In this document: positions 61,467-64,000 of the stretch, piece by piece
Layout of the letters: the number at the start of each line of letters is the position of its first letter
How positions within the stretch are numbered: position 1 is the stretch's first letter
NCBI RefSeq assembly: GCF_039543825.1
Contig: NZ_BAABKM010000002.1
Location: 652,133 to 716,132, forward strand
Source of the DNA: Nocardioides conyzicola
GTDB taxonomy: Bacteria; Actinomycetota; Actinomycetes; Propionibacteriales; Nocardioidaceae
DNA: 64,000 nt
Reading direction: 5' to 3'
Notes under the pieces: model-generated
What the model was told of the DNA's origin: nothing
Database searches by the model: none
What the model saw: only the letters and a program-made list of their open reading frames with translations
Program-made: the position numbers and the translations under genes

Positions 61467-62309
61467 CGGCGCGTCCGCGCGCGCACCGCTGCGCTCGGCA
61501 CCGACCCCCGCCGCAACCACGAACCCGACACCGACGACGCCGAGCAGGTTCGGCACCTGGTGCAGCGCGGCGAACCCGATGACCAACGCAAACGCCGGCT
61601 CCAGCGCCATCAGCGTGCCGAACGCGCCGGCGGTGAGGCGACGGAGGGCCAGCAGCTCGAGCGTGAACGGTACGACGGGCAGCAGGATCGCCAGCCCCAG
61701 ACCGATGAGCACCAGCTCCGGCGTCAGCTGCCCGATGACGCCCGGTCCGGCGACGACGGTCGCGACCAGTGCCGCGACCGGCATGGAGATCGACAGCCCG
61801 GCGATCCCGCTGACGTGGTCGCCGACCCGCTGGGTGAGCAGGATGTACGCCGCCCAGCAGGCGGCCGCGCCGAGTGCGTAGGCGACCCCCACCGGGTCGG
61901 CGGCACCGGCCCAGGGTTGGGTCAGGCACAGCACCCCGACGGCGGCGAGCAGTGCCCACAGGCGCCCGGTCCCCCGGCTGCGGACCACCGCGACACCGAG
62001 CGGCCCGAGGAACTCCAGCGCGCTCGCCGTACCCAAGGGCAGGCGGGCGACCGCCGCCATGAACAGCATGGTGAGCCCGGCGGTGACGACGCCGAGGGCG
62101 ATGCCGGCGCGCAGCGCCTCGCGGCTGAACGCCGATGCGCGCGGCCGGACGATGGCCAGCATGAGCAGGCCGGCCCAGGTCAGCCGGAGCCAGGCCGCAC
62201 CCTCGGCGCCCACGTGGTCGATCAGGCCGACGGAGGCGGCCAGGCCGAGCTGGACGCAGAGCATGGAGACCATCGCCATCGAGGCACCGGTCCGGGACTG
62301 GGACTTCAT
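61410..62309 (-). CDS. EamA-family exporter (RhtA-like)
   Basis: 299 residues with ten predicted membrane helices in two EamA repeats (about 10-135 and 145-275). [40 protein letters not shown] and [19 protein letters not shown] resemble RhtA threonine/homoserine exporters. The last roughly 20 residues are encoded within the 3' end of the convergent WS/DGAT gene. It is divergent from a LysR regulator, the usual partner of such exporters, which likely controls it. Confidence 0.88.
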   Translation of the reverse strand: MKSQSRTGASMAMVSMLCVQLGLAASVGLIDHVGAEGAAWLRLTWAGLLMLAIVRPRASAFSREALRAGIALGVVTAGLTMLFMAAVARLPLGTASALEFLGPLGVAVVRSRGTGRLWALLAAVGVLCLTQPWAGAADPVGVAYALGAAACWAAYILLTQRVGDHVSGIAGLSISMPVAALVATVVAGPGVIGQLTPELVLIGLGLAILLPVVPFTLELLALRRLTAGAFGTLMALEPAFALVIGFAALHQVPNLLGVVGVGFVVAAGVGAERSGARADAPSDAGGLLQRDQLAVEVGQ

Positions 62310-62367
62310 GTCCCTCAGTAGAGACCCGGAGATCCGTACACGTCCACGTGTCTTTGCTGGACATATC

Positions 62368-62384
62368 GTTCAGCAGATCTGAAC
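62368..62384. promoter_or_regulatory. candidate LysR-type operator
   Basis: GTTCAG-CAGAT-CTGAAC, a perfect 6-bp inverted repeat of the T-N11-A type, in the 84-base gap between the EamA exporter and the LysR gene, 9 bases before the LysR start. Confidence 0.6.
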
Positions 62385-62393
62385 AATGGTGAC

Positions 62394-63260
62394 ATGGACG
62401 TACGTCGGCTCCGGCTGCTCCTCGAGCTCTCCCGGCTGGGGTCGATGCACGAGGTCGCCGCCGAGCTCGGCACCACGACGTCCGCGGTGTCCCAAGGCAT
62501 CGCCGCCCTGGCCCGCGAGGTGCACACCCCGCTGGTCGAGCCGGACGGCCGCCGGGTGCGGCTGACCCCCGCCGGCCACCGGCTGGCCGAGCACGCGGTC
62601 ACCATCCTCGCCGCCGTGGAGGCCGCGCGCCTCGACCTCGACCCGGCCGCCGAACCTGTCGGGGTGCTGCGGGTCGCCGGCTTCGCGACCGCCATCCGGC
62701 GTTCGCTCCTGCCCGCGATGGACGACCTCGCGCAGACCCACCCCGGCATCGAGGTGCGGGTGCACGAGTACGAGCCGCTCGAGGCGTTCGACCTGCTCGC
62801 CCGCGACGACGTCGACCTCGCGCTCACCTACGACTACAACCTCGCACCTCTCTCCTGGCGCAGCGACCACGAGGTCGCCGAGCTGTGGAGCGTGGACTGG
62901 GGCCTCGGCGTGCCGGCCCGGGAGAGGCGCGCGCCGTTCGCGTCCTACGCCGACCGCGACTGGATCGTGAACTCTCGCAACACCGCCGACGAGGAGGTGC
63001 TCCGCACGCTCGCCTCGATGGCCGGCTTCACGCCGCGGATCGTGCACCGGATCGACGCGCTGGAGCTGGTCGACGACCTGATCGTGGCCGGGCGCGGGAT
63101 CGGGCTGCTGCCACGCGGCCCGGCGTCCCGGCGCGGCGTGCGCGTGCTGCCGCTGACCGACCCGCGGGTCACCATGCGGGCGTACGCCGTGACGCGGCGC
63201 GGCCGCGACCGGTGGCCGCCCCTGCGCGCGGTGCTGGACCGGCTGGCCGTGCCGACCTAA
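62394..63260 (+). CDS. LysR-family transcriptional regulator
   Basis: 288 residues. The N-terminal winged helix-turn-helix is at about 1-60: VRRLRLLLELSRLGSMHEVA, then LGTTTSAVSQGIAALAREVH. The effector domain begins VGVLRVAGFATAIRRSLLPA (about 90) with the usual two-lobe pattern. It likely controls the divergent EamA exporter and itself from the operator at 62368-62384. The effector is unknown. It overlaps the convergent methyltransferase stop by 4 bases. Confidence 0.92.
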   Translation: MDVRRLRLLLELSRLGSMHEVAAELGTTTSAVSQGIAALAREVHTPLVEPDGRRVRLTPAGHRLAEHAVTILAAVEAARLDLDPAAEPVGVLRVAGFATAIRRSLLPAMDDLAQTHPGIEVRVHEYEPLEAFDLLARDDVDLALTYDYNLAPLSWRSDHEVAELWSVDWGLGVPARERRAPFASYADRDWIVNSRNTADEEVLRTLASMAGFTPRIVHRIDALELVDDLIVAGRGIGLLPRGPASRRGVRVLPLTDPRVTMRAYAVTRRGRDRWPPLRAVLDRLAVPT

Positions 63261-64000
63261 GGGGCGAGCTCCTCGTAGCCGCCGCCGACGGTGTCTGCGA
63301 CGGCCTGCAGGCGGGCCCGCGTGATGTCGGCGACCGTCAGCAGGCCGGCGTTGCGGGCGTTGGAGCCGGGGCGGGTGGGCTCGGCGGAGTTCACGCTGAC
63401 GCAGCGGCGTGAGCCACCGTCGGCGGCGTTCTGGAGGGCGACCGCGTGCCCCGTCGTACCGCTGCCCGCGAAGAAGTCGACCACCAGCGCGTCGTCGGGC
63501 ATCGTCCCGAGGATCCGGCGGACCAGCCCGGTCGGCTTCGGCGACTCGAAGACGTGGCCGACCAGCTCCTTGAGCTCGGCGACGGCGGTGTCCGTCGAGC
63601 CGACCTCCTCGGCGAGCCAGATGGTGCGCAGCTTCTTGCGTCGACCACCGGGGACGTCGCGGTGCAGCCAGTCGCGCTGGTAGACGTCGACCCGGTCGCC
63701 GTTCTTGCCCTTGACCACGCGGCAGACCACGTCCTCGGGGCGCTCGTCGATGAGCGGTCGGCTCCACCGCCAGACCGCCGGCCGGCCGTCACCGAAGACG
63801 GGCTCGATCTCGACCGCCCCGTCGAACGGCGTCGTGCTCACCCGCCCGCTCCCGGGATCGCCCCAGACGGCGAAGTGCAGGGTGCGCGCCGTGACCGGGT
63901 TGAACTTCTTGTTGGTGTTGCGCAGCGGCAGCAGCCGGTGGCGCCGCCCGTCCGGCGCCGTCAGCGGGAAGTCGCGCTCGTCGACGCCGTCGGCGCTGCT
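63257..64000 (-). CDS. site-specific DNA methyltransferase (type III Mod-like), partial
   Basis: The visible 247 C-terminal residues are open to the window edge. LRNTNKKFNPVTARTLHFAV then FDGAVEIEPVFGDGRPAVWR are typical of type III Mod proteins. ALVVDFFAGSGTTGHAVALQ is the SAM-binding motif I (F-x-G-x-G). Motif I C-terminal to the catalytic part gives the beta-class order, so the DPPY motif should lie upstream, outside. No restriction subunit is visible downstream: the next gene is a LysR regulator. The product is probably an adenine-N6 methyltransferase. Confidence 0.88.
   Translation of the reverse strand, partial: SSADGVDERDFPLTAPDGRRHRLLPLRNTNKKFNPVTARTLHFAVWGDPGSGRVSTTPFDGAVEIEPVFGDGRPAVWRWSRPLIDERPEDVVCRVVKGKNGDRVDVYQRDWLHRDVPGGRRKKLRTIWLAEEVGSTDTAVAELKELVGHVFESPKPTGLVRRILGTMPDDALVVDFFAGSGTTGHAVALQNAADGGSRRCVSVNSAEPTRPGSNARNAGLLTVADITRARLQAVADTVGGGYEELAP

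Overview
This 64 kb window is high-GC DNA, coding on both strands, with many GTG starts and 4-base stop/start overlaps. Gene content fits an actinobacterium, most likely Nocardioides or a close relative: a mycothiol-dependent formaldehyde dehydrogenase, groES-groEL1 with HrcA operators, coproporphyrin-dependent heme enzymes (ChdC, CgoX, HemE), DUF3000-RNase D, a SigE-family sigma factor, a WS/DGAT acyltransferase, DUF222-HNH genes and a KstR-like steroid operator. The genus is inferred from gene content and codon style; there is no rRNA or other phylogenetic marker to confirm it. I found no tRNA or rRNA gene, CRISPR array, prophage or transposase.

Layout. 1-9.2 kb: end of a truncated ORF, sigma factor plus membrane beta-propeller partner, groEL1/groES, THUMP-like methyltransferase, mycothiol formaldehyde detoxification pair, a lipoprotein and a gene remnant. 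9.2-16.7 kb: MMPL transporter and the tRNA t6A genes tsaD and tsaB-rimI, split by an AraC regulator, a DUF2000 gene and a double-domain HAD phosphatase. 16.9-21.8 kb: LuxR-type regulator, an NHEJ primase-polymerase, a fatty acid desaturase with its reductase, and msrB. 21.9-23.3 and 35.0-36.7 kb: two DUF222-HNH genes, each preceded by the same non-coding repeat module. 23.3-34.9 kb: orphan PstS-like protein, heme genes chdC, cgoX and hemE interrupted by a sulfonate monooxygenase-like operon, DUF3000 and RNase D. 36.7-43.1 kb: orphan solute-binding lipoprotein, PemK/MazF-like gene with a structured leader, HrpA helicase. 43.1-50.2 kb: KstD-like dehydrogenase behind a KstR-type box, a two-component system with helically phased boxes, and a TetR-controlled monooxygenase/SDR operon. 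50.2-64 kb: ThrE exporter, DUF402, YbdK ligase, DinB2-like polymerase, FUSC protein, secreted HNH nuclease, Ser/Thr kinase, secreted propeller protein, WS/DGAT, EamA exporter, LysR regulator, and a type III-like DNA methyltransferase cut by the right edge.

Links between genes. ChdC, CgoX and HemE belong to one pathway (coproporphyrin-dependent heme synthesis). TsaD, TsaB and RimI are classic genomic partners. The reductase and desaturase form an electron-transfer pair. The KstD-like enzyme and the BVMO/SDR operon suggest ring oxidation of steroid or cyclic ketone substrates.

The strongest candidate for an undescribed element is the repeated unit made of a non-coding repeat module, a nearly identical 38-nt start block and a DUF222-HNH gene. 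It occurs twice here in the same internal order. Only one gap exceeds 300 bases (36282-36742); it holds REP-like repeats.
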